Source of the DNA: Magicicada septendecula
Taxonomy: Eukaryota > Arthropoda > Insecta > Hemiptera > Cicadidae
Assembly: GCA_034769895.1 (NCBI GenBank)
Contig: CM068370.1
Span: 51,159,454 to 51,223,453, forward strand
Reading direction: 5' to 3'
DNA: 64,000 nt
The position numbers and the translations under genes are program-made. The notes beneath the pieces are model-generated. The model saw only the letters and a list, made by a program, of their open reading frames with translations, was not told where the DNA came from and ran no database searches. Below are positions 35,459 to 47,183 of the stretch, one piece after another (position 1 is the stretch's first letter; the number at the start of each line of letters is the position of its first letter).

Positions 35459-36640
35459 AATGTCTAGAATTCAGTTATAGGGCACTGCTGCATCATCTAA
35501 TATAGGAATAACAGAAAGTTTCCAGTCCAAAATACATCAGACCGTCAACATTTACGCCATGCTATGGAGGCAATTCAGAAATATGTAGTGACCTTGAAGT
35601 GCGCACAGTGAAAGATACATCAACACGTTACAATTTCGCCCAAATGGCGGTGCAACAGCGAACATATTTGGACAACAGCGAACATAATCGTAGACTGAAA
35701 AGAAAGTACATTGTAGACTTATCATTTTCATTATACTTTTCATATAATCAAATTGCAGTGTGTTATTGCTGTTACTGTAGTTAACTGTACTATACAGTTG
35801 TAGTCATATTATATTACATTATTGTCGGGCGGGGTGTCACTGAATCCATTTCCAACCAAAGGCCCATCCTACGGTACTTTTAAATTAATTTGAGTGTCCG
35901 TGGCATCACACGAAAGAAGTTTGTGAAAACTTCAAGTTAATAAAAAAAATTGTCTTAGATAAACGGTGACTGAAAAATAATGGAAAACTTTGTTACTTCG
36001 TCTACAGAAGGAAATGTACAGCTCCTTTGACTTTCGATGACGTAATAGATAAAGGCAGAAAAACATAATTTAATTTCTGCCTTTAATTTCGTATTAATTT
36101 TTTCTTCGCCTGAAGACGACCTCTGATTCTATAGAGGTCGGAACATCGTGTTTCTTAATTTTAACTCAGGTTGGCCAATGTCTGAAACCTTATAATTTGC
36201 AATGAAAACAAAAGAAGCCACGAGAAAAGCCATTCCTAGAAAAGAGCATTATATTGAGATCTTAAATGCCGGCTACAGTTTGTTGTAATAGGTTTTAATA
36301 CACGTTTAATGGTAGAAGTGTGAGGAACGATGCACTGAGAATCAACGCTCCACTCAAATGCTGGGGAGCACCGTCCAAGCACAGATACACCCGCGCACTC
36401 CTGGCGCGTACACTCAAGTTAATTGTAAGTCAGTGAAACTTTGACTTTCTCGTTGTATACGTCTTCCTTTAGTGTGTTTCGTGAAAATCTATAAAATATG
36501 AATTAAATGTTTAGGTAAGTATTACCAAAAACGTATAAAATGGCGAAGTGTCTCCATAATTTGCACTGCATGTCCTCTTCGAGCCATTTCCTGTCTGTAC
36601 AAGATATCTTCTTATGTGTTTTGCTTTTGGTCTAGTTCCA
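35459..36640. other. unassigned, with a Penelope-type motif
   Basis: At 36107-36152 the plus strand reads CTGAAGA, an 8-bp stem CGACCTCT/AGAGGTCG, then GAACATCG. This is a hammerhead-like layout whose GAAAC box has lost one A. The remainder has no recognised feature. Confidence 0.4.
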
Positions 36641-36649
36641 GTACTGTCT

Positions 36650-37480
36650 TAATTATTCGAACAGACATTAGGCTAGTAAGAAGAGATCATCATCAGCCGT
36701 GGCTCTACAACCCTTGGTGGGTCTTGCCCTGCTCCAAGAACCCATTCCATTGTTCCCTACTGTTTGTCCTGGCTTTCCAGTTTCTTATGTTCAGCTTTCT
36801 GAGGTCCTCCTCTATCTGGTCTTTGAATCTACTTCGGGGACTTCTCCTTTTTCTGTTACCCATTGATTTCTGGTAGAAAATGTGTTTTGTAGGCTGTCCT
36901 TCCTCCATTCTGTCTATGTGTCCAACCTGTATATTTTGATTATCCTGACAATGTCCGGATCTTTGTAAAGATGGTATAGTTCATAATTATAGCGTCTGCG
37001 CCACATTCCATTTTCTTGTAATCCTCTAAATATTATTCTTAGAATCCGTCTTTCACAGCAACCTACAAGTCTCTCACTATTTTTTGTCATTGTCCAGGTT
37101 TCTGAACTATATGTCAGCACTGGCCTGATAAGTGTTTTGTAAATTTTGCGTTTCGTGCTTCTTGAGATGAAGCTATAGATGCCAGGTGCTTTTTTAATCC
37201 ATAATTTGTTTTATTTGCGAGATATATTCTTCTTCTTATTTCAGTGTTGGTGTCGTTAGTGCTGTTTATCTGGAAGCCAAGATATATGAACTCTTTTACT
37301 GCCTCTATAGTTTTTGTGCCTATCTCAAGGTTTTGAAGGGTTGGATTTAATGGTAGTTTGTTGGCAGCATACATATATTTTGTTTTCTCCAAGTTTATCT
37401 GCAGTCCAATTTTACTTGAGGCTTCCTCTAATGCTGTAAAGGAACTAATGAGATCTCTGGCAATTGAGTAAGTAAAAGAT
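36650..37480 (-). pseudogene. LINE ORF2 C-terminal part, related to 33955
   Basis: Minus strand, three broken frames: EKTKYMYAAN, then FIYLGFQINSTNDTNTEIRR, YSSETWTMTKNSERL, RRILRIIFRGLQENGMWRRR and IEEDLRKLNIRNWKARTNSR, ending in a GLQ-type 3' end. Same block order as the C-terminus of the 33955 element. The active-site region is missing. Confidence 0.8.
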
Positions 37481-38655
37481 ACTATAGTATAATGTTAGCC
37501 ATGAGACGCCCGGAAACAAAACATCACATTTTACGGACGCTTTGTCTGAACGAATCCGGAGAGATTAGTGAACAGAATATTTATTTAATCGTTGTTATAA
37601 AAAGACATTGATTTAGAAAAAAACGTACAAAGAAAGATTCTTCTGTTCGCTCCAAAAAACAGGGACGATAGGAAATGAAACAATAAAGAATATATGTATG
37701 TAAACTGGAAAACTTTCGGGTGCTATCCTGAAACAAAGGACCACATTTTATGGATAATCGGTCCATAAAATAATTTTTTTAAGTCTTTTTCACTCGATGG
37801 TCTCTACATCTCCCCATATAATCTTTCCAACCTACCTGAAGATTCATATCTAACTGGGAAGCAGAATGTGAAGAAAGTGCGTGGAACAGTATGATACCTT
37901 GGCTTATGGACTGGGACGTCGATGTACTACACATAGCCTATATAAAACAAACAAGTAATATGAATTTATCAATTTATACATATACACATTTTTGTCATGG
38001 ATAGATGTTCTAGTCAGAGTCTCACTCTAGTATCTTCGTAACATTCTTCCTAAAGGGGTTAATATTCTGTGTGAAAAGTCAACCTGTTCACTGTCACACT
38101 CTCTGTTCGCCATTCTGAGGAATCTCGCCAACGAGGCTCTGCCGCAAGTACTTGAACAAGACATACCTTCTGTATCTTACGTAAGGTACTCGGTAGCCGA
38201 TCCCTGAAACATCTAGCTCAATAACGACGTGAATGGTCTTATACATAAATGCCCCAATGTTTTCACAGTTGGTCTCGTTTGAAGACAAACGTTGACTTAT
38301 GCCACGATATTGTAGATAAGAAAAATTTCGTTTTTGGACCGCCTCAATCTTCTAATCAGTGTCGTCCTTGTACGTGTCCAAATCACGGAACAAATTATTA
38401 ATAATTAATATCACGGGATAATAATAATAATATTTTTTTTTACGAGGGCGGAAACTAATGTTCACCGCAGGAGGGTCCGCACTCCTACGGTGTGTGGGAC
38501 TCGCACCCATCAAATCCACAAACCCTCTTGTCCACGGCATGGATCCACCTAGGGACTCAGCTTTCCCAATACTTCAAGGTGGACCATTAAATTGGTGGAC
38601 CATTAAATTAACCACTTCGTCCTGTGGAAGTTCATTTGTTTTAAACCTTCAGCGG
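37481..38655. other. unassigned
   Basis: No gene recognised. A short (AAT) run at 38418-38432 and the sequence to 38655 are probably the 3' tail of the LINE fragment that follows. Confidence 0.35.
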
Positions 38656-38659
38656 GTCC

Positions 38660-39127
38660 ACGTTACCTGTTTTCTGCTGTTCTGTCAGCGGCCCTAGCAA
38701 GATCATCTTCGGCTTCCTTCTTTTCCCTTAGTAACTTCTCTATGTAAGCTGCTACCTGCTCCCAATGCTGTTCGCTCTCCAGCGTTATTCCGATGACATT
38801 TTCGGGCGAGATCTGTGCCACTAAATTTTCCAGGGTTTGCCTCTCTTCTTTCCATTTATCACAGGTGAAAAATGTGTGATTCACATCGTGTAATTCCTGT
38901 TTACAGAAAATGCAGTCTGGTCTGTCTACTTCCTCATTCTGTATAGGTAAGCCCGGAACAGGCCGTGGCCAGTTAGAAACTGCGTTATGAAATAATCTCG
39001 CCATGTTGGCGGTCAGTCCACTCAGCTAACTGTTTTATGAGCCTAGCGGTCCATCTTCCCTTTGTGTCACTGGTCCACCTTTCCTGCCACTGAGCCATAG
39101 TACGAACCCTGGCCTCCTTGTGAGCTT

Positions 39128-39128
<1 letters not shown>
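38660..39128 (-). pseudogene. R1/LOA-like LINE C-terminal domain
   Basis: Minus strand: RTMAQWQERWTSDTKGRWTA and LIKQLAEWTDRQHGE, then (shift or deletion) ARLFHNAVSNWPRPVPG, then a zinc-knuckle-like CX2C..HX4C (CIFCKQELHDVNHTFFTC) and WKEERQTLENL. This order is the C-terminal end of R1-clade type ORF2 proteins. About 15-20 residues usually found after RQHGE are missing. The polymerase is absent. Confidence 0.75.
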
Positions 39129-39159
<31 letters not shown>

Positions 39160-39161
39160 TT
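39129..39161. repeat. (AAT)n microsatellite
   Basis: About ten AAT repeats next to the R1-like fragment. Confidence 0.95.
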
Positions 39162-39759
39162 GTATTTGTTTACTATTTTTATTATTTTTTTGGAGAGCTT
39201 CCATTTACTTTTACACACGGATGAGCCATCCACTGGTAACAGAAGAGACACCCAAACCTAGGATCACGGGAGCAAGTGAGATAGAATGGTTGGCCTCCAA
39301 CTCTTGTATAACACATTTATTAGAAATGTTTAAGTCTTACAGATTTTCGAGTCGATTATAGAAGAGTCTATGGCAAGAAGAATGGAAACGTGAAATTAAG
39401 TTTATGTAATTAATCTACTGCCCGAAATGAATGCGGCAGGTCAAAGTCAGACGATCTCACATTTAACTGAAGTGCGAAATTGTCTTGTGTCAGTAAAGGA
39501 GTCACCGCTGTCAACACAGAGTATGTCACTGTCAAGCGCACTACATGAGCCTGCTTGACGTCCTATAAATCTAGGCTTTGTACACGTTGCATAGCTGCGC
39601 ACTTTCAAACCAAAACTCACGGGCAATCCGCCAAGTCTGTGAAGGACGCTATGGAAAAAGGCGTTTGTCAGTGTCCGTTCTGGTTGAAACTAAAGCAAGA
39701 CTGAAAGCTTTCATACTGGCCACATCACGGTCCAATAACGCAAACTTGTTGGCCAACTA

Positions 39760-39985
39760 CGACAAGAAATTCCCCTCAGTTAGAGTACTCGCGGTTCCAG
39801 ATCCATATTCTAAGTGACTCCTTACAAGTGACTTGTAAAGAGTGACACAGAATACAAGGCTCTTGAACAGCCTCTCCAGCCATTTGGTTAGGTCCTGATT
39901 CCTCCTGGCCTTGGAGACAACACTGTCACTGAGTTGAGTGAAGATTAACTTGAAGTGCATAAGAATCCTCAAATCTCACACACAA
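39760..39985 (-). pseudogene. LINE RT fragment
   Basis: Minus strand reads FTQLSDSVVSKARRNQDL and, further on, VTLYKSLVRSHLEYGS. The LYKSLVR-HLEYGS block follows the polymerase active site in several non-LTR families. Short and isolated. Confidence 0.55.
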
Positions 39986-40262
39986 TGTTTTTTCTCTGGT
40001 AGTTACGTCCTTATCGTATAAACAAAATAGGATGCACTAGTCTTCAGAGGGTACAGGACAATTGGTGTTTTCTTATGATTAAGAGGCACAGAATTTCTCT
40101 GTGTCCGCTATCCACTGCGGAACAACCAGAAGATACTTACTCCCATATTTTTTTTTACGTTTATTTATGCAATCTGTTAATACATAAGAACAAGCATAAT
40201 TGTTTACACAATTACATTGCACGAAGAGAACTAGTCCATTGACTAGTTCTCTGTATGAGTAT

Positions 40263-40810
40263 TTAAAAGTAACAGATTGTGTATAATATTGTTAAGAGTC
40301 TAGGTAAGTCCAGAGGAAATATTAACTTTAGACGTCTTGTCTGTAGGCTGTTGTCTAGTAGATTTATGGCTAAAGGATTCATGTGCTCTTCAAGCCGTTT
40401 CACATATTTCTCGCTGAACATCGCAATGGTTTCACTAACTGAGGGCAGGTCCAGGTCTCTAAAGAAGTCTTTGTTGCTGATGAACCACGGTGCGTTGGTT
40501 ATGGCACGCAACACCTTGGTCTAAAACCTCTTCATTATGGCGATATTGGATTTAGATGCAGTTCCCCAAAGCTGTAAGCCGTATGTCCACATTGGCTTGA
40601 AAACAATGTTGTACACCAACAGCTTGTTTCGCATTGACAGTAATGATTTTCTGCCCAGGTGCCAATAATGCTTGCGAAACTTGTGTCCAGTTGTTTTCTC
40701 TTCATTCAAATGTGGTTGCGCCAAGTCAGTTTTTTGTCTAGGTGGATGCCCAAGTATTCTACAGAGTCGGTTACCGTCCCATTAATGGAAACAAGTTCTT
40801 TACGACATCC
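40263..40810 (-). pseudogene. Jockey-like LINE RT C-terminal part
   Basis: Minus strand with shifts: YLGIHLDKKLTWRNHI, SMRNKLLVYNIVFKPMWTYG, LQLWGTASKSNIAIMKRF, VLRAITNAPWFISNKDFFRD and RLEEHMNPLAINLLD, with RLKLIFPLDL near the end. These are the terminal blocks of Jockey-clade reverse transcriptases. The YADD box lies upstream and is missing. It has at least two frame breaks. Confidence 0.82.
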
Positions 40811-41356
40811 GCAAATATGTGTAGGTCATAATTTACATGTTAGGCCTACACCGTTTATAAAACAAAAAGGAGAAGTGCTGAATTCGGCCTTGCAGAACTC
40901 CTGATGTAGTCACAAAACACTCCCCCAGACGTCCCCCCACCAAATTTCACTCGAAAACATAAGCACCATTGATGAAGTTAAAATCGGGATCCACCGAATA
41001 AGTTGGCGAAATTTAATAATTTACTCAGAAATATATGACGCGAAGCAGTTTATCGAAAGTGTTCGTAAAATCTAAGAATGACAACTGCCTGCTCACGACT
41101 CTGAACTACTGGACAGACGATAGACAGAAAAGACTACAGATAATATAAACTGTAGAGCCCCCAAATTGATGGAGAGATAATTGTTGACAGATTTCACTGC
41201 AAACGTGCTTACAATAATCTTTCCTAACATTTTCGTAAGAATACAAATAAGAAACATTTATCTAAAATTTGAAATTACAAAGGCCTAATAACAAAAAAAG
41301 GGTGATAATAATAGTAATAATAATAAACCTTCCATAAAGTCAATTCCAGTAAGGTT

Positions 41357-42300
41357 AGAATAGGTAACAAATCTAAAGCCTTAGAATTAAGCTCTTTAAC
41401 TTTCGCGGATGACCTTGCCATCTTCGCCCACTCAGAAGAAGAAGCAAGAAAGCAAGTAGAAGATCTCAAAGAGAAAGCGGAGAAAACTGGCCTCCAAATC
41501 TCCTTTGCTAAAACAGAAATTATGACCACTCTATTTAAATTCCATAAAACGTGCCTGGACACTACGTATGGAGAAATAAAATATACTAAAAATTTTAAAT
41601 ATCTTGGGGAAAACATATCCCAATACGCCTCAGACAAAGAATCCTTTAAGATAAGGAAAATCAATTTTAGCAAAGACCTTTTATCTATCCCAGGAACTGT
41701 ACGGAAAGAAAAACTTTTCAGAAGTGCGAAACTCCGCCATTATAGCACTGTGATCAGGCCAGTGATCATGTATGGAGTGGAAACAATGTGCTTTTAAAAT
41801 CTGGAACCTGTTCTTAAAATTGAACGAAGAATTCTTCGGAAAATTTATGGCCCAAAGAAAACTGAAGATGGGTACAGGCATAGACCCAAAGAAGAGCTGT
41901 ACAGAAATCTGAAAGATCTGGAAACGGCTTTCCAAAGGAAAAAACTGAGATTCCTTGGACATACGGTTCGGATGGATCGGTCCAGATTATATAAACAAAT
42001 TTTCAAATATATTTGGCAACTTTCCAGCTTGAACGGATACACCAAACAACTCAAGGAGAAATGATGAAACTGGATATCTCTTTGAACGACTGTGTGGATA
42101 GAAATACATAGACAAACAAAATTCAAAATCTTGAGGTTCTCTGCGGTGAGAAGAAGACGAGAAAGGGGGTGGACAGTGGAAAGGAAGGCGGCGCATAGTG
42201 TGCGAATGAGGGCCTTCTGGCAGGAGAAGAAAAGGAAATGATATTCGCGTAGTCCACGGCTAGCCTGTTTGTGTAAAAATTGTAATAATAATAATAACAT
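41357..42300 (+). pseudogene. LINE RT C-terminal half with (AAT)n tail
   Basis: Plus strand: LSSLTFADDLAIFAHSEEEA holds the RT motif C (FADD). Then KTGLQISFAKTEIM, FKYLGENISQYASDKESF, YSTVIRPVIMYGVET, ERRILRKIYGPKKTEDGYRH and RKKLRFLGHTVRMDRS. The last part (MRAFWQEKKRK) ends near 42240. A short (AAT) run at about 42281-42297 marks the 3' end. It has single-base stops (after ETMCF). Start of homology near 41357. Confidence 0.82.
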
Positions 42301-42429
42301 CGTTTTATTATCAAACAAAACGTTTCATAACTTGGACAATGAGGACTAAATATGGTGAGGTATCAAGTATATCAAAATTTCAAGTAGGCCTACTAAGGTG
42401 AGATTCTAACCCCGAACATCAATGAGACG

Positions 42430-43460
42430 TCAGCGATTGAAGAAAGAACGAGGAAGTCGGAGATACCGTTCGGAGAGGCCGCCGGAAGATTTACAACTCC
42501 AAATCATATTCTTATAAGGCCAAATTCACACACTACACTGCGGTAGAGAAATCTGAATGCTTACATGCGGCAGAGAGAGCAGCTAATAAAGGACTCTCGG
42601 AAATGGAAAAGAAACAAACGGAACTTTTAAGGAAAATTTTGGAACCAGAAACGTGTCAGAAAACGAGTTTACACTTTGTCTGGGACCAACCCAAGAGTTG
42701 AACGAAAGGTTTGAGAAAATCTCGACTATGATGAAGAAAATACGGATTCTATGGACATCTTAAAAGAATGGGACAAGAAAGGACAGCAAACAAGATCCTC
42801 CTCTTCCAAGAGGAGGAAAGGACAGTCAGTGGCGTATCTATAATTTGGCTTTGGGGGGTGGGTCCGTTCGAGTCGGCTTCATATAAAAGAAAAAACAAGT
42901 TGAACTAATCAGTATTAGACTCGTTAAAGTGGCTGAAAAATGTGTGACAACATCCTTAAATCAATCCCGTTAAAGTAAACAGTAATAACACAATAAAAAT
43001 ACGCGTTAATGAAACATTGTTTAGAAGATACTTATTGCCTGAATTGATTTTCCTATAGCCTACATTTGATATTTGACACGTATAGGCAAGTGCTGTTTGC
43101 AATAGACCTGTCTGTGTATTTAAAAAAGAGTTACTACTATATTAGCGTACACAGTAGTAATATAAAAAGATAATAATACAAAATTAAGAGATTTACAAAA
43201 TTCGTTAACTTTTTTCGACCCTCTTGAGGGGGGTCCGTTCGTCCCCCTCGCAAATACGCATCTGAATGAAGTCCATTAGGATCTTGAAAAATTTGAAATC
43301 AGGGAAAAGATATAGGAAACAGAGGGAAGTGGAAGGATCCGCCGAAGTGGAACCAAGAGAGTGTTAAAAGAAGAAGAACGGGCGAACCAGAGAATGAGTG
43401 GAGTGAGAAGAACTTCAGATTCAGAAGATGAAGGACGTTGTGTAAACGCAGCCTAAACGA
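42430..43460 (+). pseudogene. LINE C-terminal part split by a hAT-like MITE
   Basis: Outer pieces 42430-42826 and 43267-43460 form one LINE tail: KAKFTHYTAVEKSE, LLRKILEPETCQ, KYGFYGHLKRMGQERTANK before the insertion, and NEVH-like, RRSGTKRVLKEEERA sequence after it. Related to the 41357 element by block order (RKILxP; GH-KRM). Confidence 0.6.
42827..43266 (-). mobile_element. hAT-like MITE, fullest copy
   Basis: Starts CAGTGGCGTATCTATAATTT and ends CGCAAATACGCATCTG, an imperfect terminal inverted pair; about 440 bp. Relatives lie at 760-2440 and 14041-14097. It interrupts a LINE reading frame. An 8-bp target duplication is not clear, so the superfamily call remains tentative. Confidence 0.6.
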
Positions 43461-43485
43461 TGAAAGAAAATTAATAAAAGAATTT

Positions 43486-43608
43486 ACGCCCGGTCTGTTT
43501 GGCCGTGGTTGATTGCTTTGATCTGTACGCCCGGTCTGTTTGGCCGTGGTTGATTGCTTTGATCTGTACGCCCGGTCTGTTTGGCCGTGGTTGACTGCTT
43601 TGATCTGT
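43486..43608. repeat. 3 x 41-bp tandem repeat
   Basis: Three copies starting at 43486, 43527 and 43568, each ACGCCCGGTCTGTTTGG then CCGTGGTTGA(T/C)TGCTTTGATCTGT. The CCCGG.CTGTTTGGCCGT word is the same as in the hammerhead modules, about 60 nt from their core. Confidence 0.9.
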
Positions 43609-43660
43609 CACTGTGTAAACGTTCTGGCCGCCCGCCGGAGGTCTTCTTCAGTAGGAAAAT
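43609..43660 (-). ncRNA. decayed hammerhead-like motif beside the 41-bp repeats
   Basis: Minus strand: CUGAAGA, a GACCUCC/GGCGGCC-type arm, then AGAACGU where GAAACGU is expected. Order and spacing to the CTGTTTGGCCGT box match the main family, so this looks like a distant, inactive relative. Confidence 0.4.
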
Positions 43661-44500
43661 GTTTTACAAAGGATGGAAAGCCGAACTAAGGTACTCCTGA
43701 CTAAGGTACAAGCATTGACTCTAAGTTTGTTTCGCAGGCTATCGCGGCCGGAATCGTTAATAGTAGTAAATAAAATAACAACAAAACAACCGTAACAACA
43801 CTGTTTTTAAAGTAAGTACAATTTTTGTTTTTATCGCAGCAGTAAACGTATCGCCCGGTCTACGTGCGATGAATGTAGTCAATTCACCATTAGCCGGCGG
43901 CAACAGTACTGGAAATAAGAGAAAATGATATTAATTATATCGCGGAATGAATACTTTGGTTACTGAATAATTTGAAATCCAAACAATATTAGTAGGGAAA
44001 CTTGAAGAGAAGCGTAGCATTGATTTCGAACCGCTGCTGGGCGCTTGCACCGTCTTGTATTACCGGCTCAGACATCGGCAATGCTTTACTGCGTACGTCA
44101 TTGACCTCGTAGTAGTTGTCACCTTACAAAAAGTGGCGGGGCGACAGATTCAGCCACCCAATGTGTTGCCACTGTATAAACCGGCAAAACGCTCAGTTAG
44201 CAGCTATGTTCGTTTTCGGAACCAACGTGCAGCAGTTACTACCTACCCATTTGTGTTTTCTTCGTTTAGTCATGTGTTTCTGTTTGTCTTTATTATTTTT
44301 AATTCGATTATTTGTGTCCTGATTTATTCTGTGTAAGTATAATGGACTGGGACCTCCTTCTTCTTTGAGAGCGAATGATAGAAAATACTCCAAAAAAAAA
44401 TATTTTGGCTCTAAAAAGAACACTCGGTACTAGAAAAAATTCGAATTAATTTTTAGGCTAAGTTTTAGGCCTATGACAACCGGCAACAGCTGTCATGTAC
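43661..44500. other. unassigned
   Basis: GGCTATCGCGGCCGG at 43738 resembles the TTTCACGACCGG box seen at 23446 and 33703. A plus-strand frame of 93 codons (44055-44336) has a hydrophobic C-terminal stretch (VFLFVFIIFNSIICVLIYS) but no other support. CACGCCACTG at about 44505-44514 resembles a hAT-type end. Confidence 0.35.
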
Positions 44501-44529
44501 CCACGCCACGCCACTGAAGTTCACTGAGG

Positions 44530-44856
44530 ATGAATGTGGTCGAGCTACACGGTAGAATGGACGATATGTTTCAAAAATACAAATTGTGTGTAACGGCTAA
44601 ACAGCGTTGTAATCTATGTACACAAATCTCAAAGTCTGAGGATTTCTTATTATTGAATACAAATCCACACCGATACACCGATGCACCAAATTTTGCTCGG
44701 GTAACCTTTGACACAAGGCGAAAAACACGGTATAACTTGGAATTTGATATTCTGCCCAGTTCGCACGATTTAGGCCCTTTAATTTTTGTTGACGCTTATA
44801 AAGATGTCAAAACACCATGGAGACCAGAATTAATTACCACAGTAACAAGTAAATAA
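44530..44856 (+). CDS. unrecognised 108-codon ORF
   Basis: A complete frame from ATG (context GAGGATGAATG) to TAA. It has no signal peptide, one C-X2-C pair (RCNLCTQ), a charged middle (VTFDTRRKTRYNLEFD) and a DAYKDVKTPW stretch. I do not recognise a family. Composition is less biased than the shadow frames around it, but there is no splice or neighbour evidence. It may be chance, or an exon or part of an unknown element whose end is at about 44514. Confidence 0.25.
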   Translation: MNVVELHGRMDDMFQKYKLCVTAKQRCNLCTQISKSEDFLLLNTNPHRYTDAPNFARVTFDTRRKTRYNLEFDILPSSHDLGPLIFVDAYKDVKTPWRPELITTVTSK

Positions 44857-45299
44857 ACAAATGCTATTTAGCGGCATAGGAACTGTACCTACCCGTTCCT
44901 GCAGTACATTTTCGGTGTTTTATATACGATGAGATTGTATCGATATATTACGATGTGGAAAAGAAGAAGTCTACTAACTGTAAATTGTCCTATTTCTTAA
45001 TGCAAAGCGAAAATACGTGTTGTTTTCATTTGTGAGGTTCAGGGAACAACGGTTTTGGGTTTTTAATTTGCTGCTGAAATAAATAAAAGCCATGGTTGAG
45101 GAAAGCATAACGTTTAATGTGATATATAATGCTTATAATACAGTAACACTCAAAATAAAGAACCTAACGTTTTTGAGTTAACGAGTACTTTATAAATATC
45201 TCCAAAGACTTTATAAACGGGTACTTTTAAATCTCCAAAGGCTGTTGCACCAACATAATAATTTAGTACGTACAAGTGTCGAAAACAGCTTTGGAGAGA

Positions 45300-45429
45300 A
45301 TTTGACTAATGAGTACAAAATTGTTATACGAGCTGACAGAACGCCGTATAGACGTAGACAATAAAAATTATATTAAAATACTTATTGAAAGTCAAATATT
45401 CGCGTGCGAAGCCGCGGGTAACAGCTAGT
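45300..45429 (+). mobile_element. Helitron 3' terminus
   Basis: Ends CTAGT at 45425-45429 after a hairpin (CGCG-TGCGAAGC-CGCG) and GGTAACAG, the Helitron 3' signature. The 5' limit cannot be seen; only the end is supported. Confidence 0.6.
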
Positions 45430-45523
45430 TGCCTATAAACAGTGAAGGGAATTGACAGGCTATACTGAGCAGTGTAATTCGTAAACAGGTAATTGCGTAA
45501 CCGGGTAGGTATCAATGAAACGC

Positions 45524-45541
45524 ACACACACACACACACAC
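45524..45541. repeat. short (AC)n tract
   Basis: About nine AC repeats. Confidence 0.9.
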
Positions 45542-45884
45542 GATAACCTTCCTAACGGCGATCGTCGTGGACAACGCCCCAAAACTACTGTCCGCATTCT
45601 ATGATCTCTAATTCTCAACCGACCAAATTACGTACGTACCTGTATGCTGCCTGCACCAAGTAGGTCAAAGGTCGCCGAACTCCGGACCAATGCATGCATA
45701 TGTTTTAAACGTTGCGGTTTTTTGTCTACCTTTTTTTTCGTAACAAAAGTCGTATTGACGATTGGTACAGTGAAAGTTGTCCGATCTGACTGAATGTAGG
45801 CCTCCAGTGTCACAATATGGGGGTTTCACCCGCTGACTCCACTATTCCCTCTCGTTACCGCTACACTTTAATTTATATAATATA

Positions 45885-47081
45885 ACTAGATGACCCGGCA
45901 GACTTTGTCGTGCCTCTAAATTTTTTTTTTTCATTTTTCTGAGGCCAAAAAAATGATGTACCAATTTCTGGATCGTATTCAAATGCAAGGCGGTTAAATG
46001 ATGCTGCTATTAATGCCCGTCGTACTTGAATTCGTTGTCGTTCTGCTAATAGATGAAGGCCTCTGTTTTCATTAGTTAAACGTTGACGTGCCTGTCTGCT
46101 TCTAAACGTTGACTGCGCTGCTCTCCACTTTCTTGCGCACGTGAACGTACATTTAAATTCCTAATATTTTCATTCTCCTGCGAGTGTTGTTCCTCCGTTC
46201 TTCTTTGTCGTCGCACCTGCTCGTTTTGAGCATGTTGTGATTTTCGACCGATGTTTGCCCTTCGGGCCAACCTCATGCCCTCTTCTTGGCATTTTTCTAT
46301 CACAAAATTTCACAAATGTATATATGAAAATAAAACGTTTTAATTGTAACAATTTTATAAATACATCACGTAGCATTGACTTATATTGAATTTCCTTTAA
46401 TTGATTTGTTGTTTGCAGCACATTCCTAAACAAAATGTAAGTAGAGTATTATATTCACCACTACACAAAATGTAAATACAGTATTATATTTACCACAGTG
46501 TTTTTTAATCACTGTGTTTTTCACCCCACCTCCCAACGTGGACCAAAACACCTATCCTATTGTTGCTTCTCCCGTTGCATAAAATATTTCTGGCAAGTTG
46601 GTTGAAATCGGTCCTGCCGTTTTTCATATTTTCCATTTTTGACAACCCCCCCTCAAACCGCCCATTTATTAAGCCCAAGGGCCCAAAAATTTTCAATAGT
46701 GCATACATGCATGTAAAATTGTTACTTCCATCGAAATTCCCTTTAATTCGATACCCCATATGCTGTATTTTCATTTTTTCCAATTTTTACCCCCCCTAAC
46801 CAAACTGACACCCCCAACCGCCTAAAAATGTTCAATAGTGCATACATGCATGTAAAATTGTTACTTGCATGGAAATTCCCTTTAATTTTATACCCCATAT
46901 GCGGTATTTTCATTTTTTCCAATTTTTACCCCCCCCCCTTCGGGCCAACCTCACACTCGGCACATGTAAACCTTACTCTGAACCTAACGAACATATGGTG
47001 CGAATATGAGCTCTATCGGGTAAGTGGTTCAAAAGTTTTAAGAACATGTGCAGACGTACACTGAATTTTTATATATAAAGA
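45885..47081 (-). mobile_element. Helitron, 1.2 kb, degraded
   Basis: The 3' end on the minus strand is ..CTAGT (plus-strand ACTAG at 45885-45889). It is preceded by a hairpin with arms GGCACGAC/GTCTGCC and a 3-nt loop about 10 nt inside. The probable 5' end is TCTTTATATATAAAAATTC near 47081. It contains a decayed protein region (45950-46310) and two direct copies of a CATACATGCATG-containing ~130-bp segment (about 46660-46920). It also has the GTTGAAATCGGTCC motif shared with the Helitron at 8395-9020. Internally deleted and non-autonomous. Confidence 0.72.
45950..46310 (-). pseudogene. Helitron Rep/helicase N-terminal region, frameshifted
   Basis: Minus strand: KCQEEGMRLARRANIGRK, an R/Q/E-rich stretch (NLNVRSRAQESGEQRSQR), a frameshift at EADR, then RLTNENRGLHLLAERQRIQ and ASFNRLAFEYDPEIGTSF. 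The charged repeats followed by AFNRLAFEYDPE resemble the region before the Rep domain in insect Helitron proteins. HUH and helicase motifs are absent here. Confidence 0.5.
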
Positions 47082-47183
47082 AATATTCGTATTCATATAA
47101 AGCCATATTTTTTCATTTTTACGTTCAGTATTCATAACCGTTTCAGTACTCAAAACAGCTTCATAATCGCTTACATAAATCTG

